Below are positions 62,716 through 64,000 of a stretch of 64,000 nt of DNA, piece by piece. The first letter of the stretch is position 1; each line of letters opens with the position of its first letter. Source of the stretch: Pseudomonas sp. GD04091. GTDB lineage: Bacteria; Pseudomonadota; Gammaproteobacteria; Pseudomonadales; Pseudomonadaceae. Location of the stretch: positions 1-64,000 of the forward strand of contig NZ_JAOEBG010000027.1 in the NCBI RefSeq assembly GCF_029836165.1, written 5' to 3'. The notes beneath the pieces were generated by a model that saw nothing but the letters and a program-made list of their open reading frames with translations, was not told the DNA's origin and searched no databases. The position numbers and the translations under genes were made by a program.

Positions 62716-63822
62716 ATGACGTCGTACACCTCCGGGAACCCAACCCAGAACCGCACAGCACCCCAGTCCATCGGCTTTCTCCTGCTGGACAACTTCACCC
62801 TCATTTCCCTGGCGTCGGCGGTCGAGCCGCTGCGCATGGCCAACCAGCTGTCCGGCCGCGAGCTGTACCGCTGGCACACGCTGACCGTCGACGGCGGCCA
62901 GGTATGGGCCAGCGATGGCCTGCAGATCACGCCCGATGCCGCGATGCACAGCGCGCCACCGATCGACACGGTGATCGTCTGTGGTGGCGTCGGTATCCAG
63001 CGCACCGTCACCCGCGAGCATGTCACCTGGCTCCAGGCCCAGGCCCGCCAGTCGCGCCGGCTGGGCGCGGTATGCACCGGCAGCTGGGCGCTGGCCTGCG
63101 CCGGCCTGCTGGACGGTTTCGATTGCAGCGTGCACTGGGAATGCCTGGCGGCGATGCAGGAAGCCTACCCGCGGGTGAACATGAGCACCCGCCTGTTCAC
63201 CCTCGACCGCAACCGCTTCACCAGCTCCGGCGGCACCGCGCCGCTGGACATGATGCTGCACCTGATCAGCCGCGATCATGGCCGCGAGCTGTCGGCGGCG
63301 ATCTCCGAGATGTTCGTCTACGAGCGCATCCGCAACGAGCAGGACCACCAGCGCGTGCCGCTCAAGCACATGCTGGGCACCAACCAGCCGAAGCTGCAGG
63401 AAATCGTCGCGCTGATGGAAGCCAACCTCGAAGAGCCGATCGACCTGGACGAACTGGCGGTTTACGTGGCGGTGTCGCGGCGTCAGCTCGAGCGGTTGTT
63501 CCAGAAGTACCTGCACTGCTCGCCGTCGCGCTACTACCTCAAGCTGCGCCTGATTCGCGCTCGGCAGTTGCTCAAGCAGACGCCGATGTCGATCATCGAG
63601 GTGGCGTCGGTGTGTGGCTTCGTCTCCACGCCGCACTTCTCCAAGTGCTACCGCGAGTACTTCGGCATTCCGCCGCGTGACGAGCGGGTGGGCTCGAACA
63701 CCACCCAGCAGGTGGCAATGATGCCGATTCCGCAGGCCATGGCCCTGTCGCCACACAGCGGGCCGCTGGCGGCGCTGAGCCAGGCGCGCAACGAGTCGAC
63801 CTTTGCCAGTGTGCGCCTGTAG
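62716..63822 (+). CDS. gbdR: GbdR-type AraC-family activator with amidotransferase-like domain
   Basis: The 368-residue protein has an N-terminal DJ-1/GATase1-like domain (IGFLLLDNFTLISLASAVEPLRMANQLSG, LGAVCTGSWALACAGLLDG) and a C-terminal AraC double helix-turn-helix (LDELAVYVAVSRRQLERLFQKYLHCSPSRYYLKLRLIRARQLLKQTPMSIIEVASVCGFVSTPHFSKCYREYFG). This layout and the neighbours match GbdR, the activator of betaine and choline catabolism genes. AGGAG precedes the start. Confidence 0.9.
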   Translation: MTSYTSGNPTQNRTAPQSIGFLLLDNFTLISLASAVEPLRMANQLSGRELYRWHTLTVDGGQVWASDGLQITPDAAMHSAPPIDTVIVCGGVGIQRTVTREHVTWLQAQARQSRRLGAVCTGSWALACAGLLDGFDCSVHWECLAAMQEAYPRVNMSTRLFTLDRNRFTSSGGTAPLDMMLHLISRDHGRELSAAISEMFVYERIRNEQDHQRVPLKHMLGTNQPKLQEIVALMEANLEEPIDLDELAVYVAVSRRQLERLFQKYLHCSPSRYYLKLRLIRARQLLKQTPMSIIEVASVCGFVSTPHFSKCYREYFGIPPRDERVGSNTTQQVAMMPIPQAMALSPHSGPLAALSQARNESTFASVRL

Positions 63823-63829
63823 CTGAAAA

Positions 63830-63876
63830 CTGGCCCTGTGCAGGAGCGGCACAAGGCCGCTCCTGCACAGGGCCAG
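63830..63876. terminator. Perfect 21-bp hairpin after gbdR
   Basis: CTGGCCCTGTGCAGGAGCGGC and its exact complement enclose a 5-base loop, 7 bases beyond the gbdR stop. The core is REP-like (AGGAGCGGC...AAGGCCGCTCC). It lies between two convergent genes and can end both. Confidence 0.75.
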
Positions 63877-63884
63877 TCAATGCT

Positions 63885-64000
63885 TCAGGCGCGTTTGTTG
63901 AACTGCGCCAACGCCGGCAGCAACTGCCTGTCGATGGCCTGGCGCACGGCCGGGAGGATTGTCGCGCTGCCGGTGTACATCTGCTCGACCATGCCCTTGA
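63885..64000 (-). CDS. Partial gene, C-terminal 37 codons of an unrecognised protein
   Basis: The frame reading in from the window edge ends ...ATILPAVRQAIDRQLLPALAQFNKRA and stops with TGA. Codon use is like the flanking chromosome. The fragment is too short to assign a family; the start lies outside the window. Confidence 0.6.
   Translation of the reverse strand, partial: KGMVEQMYTGSATILPAVRQAIDRQLLPALAQFNKRA

Overview
The window comes from a fluorescent pseudomonad, most likely the Pseudomonas putida group. The chromosomal flanks carry an ordinary Pseudomonas gene order: yggX-mutY-asmA, then hisB-hisH-DUF2164-hisA-hisF, then choline/betaine ABC genes (cbcVWX), L-serine dehydratase and a GbdR-type regulator. 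Putida-style REP palindromes separate these units. On the far left is a PPK2-type polyphosphate kinase gene.

Between ppk2 and the tRNA-Phe(GAA) gene sits an integrative and conjugative element (ICE) of about 47 kb, from about 1138 to 48131. Its backbone looks like the Tn4371 family. A 9-bp direct repeat (AACAAAAAA) bounds it, and the right copy is the T-tract of the tRNA-Phe terminator. Reading left to right, the ICE holds: (a) the mating-pore unit traG-ribbon-helix-helix-trbBCDEJKLFGI-DUF2274 on the minus strand (1435-13764); (b) a small insertion with a LysR regulator, an SRPBCC protein, a truncated DJ-1/PfpI-IS3 chimera and a SugE/Gdx exporter (14070-16614), next to an EexN-like exclusion lipoprotein and a TraR-like LysR; (c) a large export and lipid-transport cargo (17968-29154): a divergent outer-membrane factor, then TetR, a membrane-fusion protein, an RND pump, a degenerate SMR protein, a DUF3313 lipoprotein and MlaE/F/D/PqiC-like ABC-MCE genes in one plus-strand unit; (d) a relaxase (29221-31224) with a hairpin-rich upstream gap, then TraF, DUF2840, a ParG-like protein, ParA, an iteron origin and RepA; (e) small ICE backbone genes (HTH, DUF2285, DUF2958, XRE, DUF736, ParB, DUF932), with unusual arrays of perfect hairpins in the non-coding gaps; (f) an AT-richer RloC-like AAA ATPase/anticodon-nuclease candidate (42457-44760), then RadC, a YhcG-like PDDEXK nuclease and the tyrosine integrase.

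The trb/tra genes build the type IV secretion channel. The relaxase with TraG would process and deliver the DNA. RepA with iterons and ParA/ParB would stabilise the excised circle. The cargo plausibly gives solvent or toxicant tolerance, and the RloC-like protein probably gives phage defence. The points I find most worth checking are the RloC-like gene, the five-hairpin array at 38424-38655, the SMR paralogue that has lost its essential glutamate, and the fusion of an RND pump and an MCE transport system in one transcription unit.
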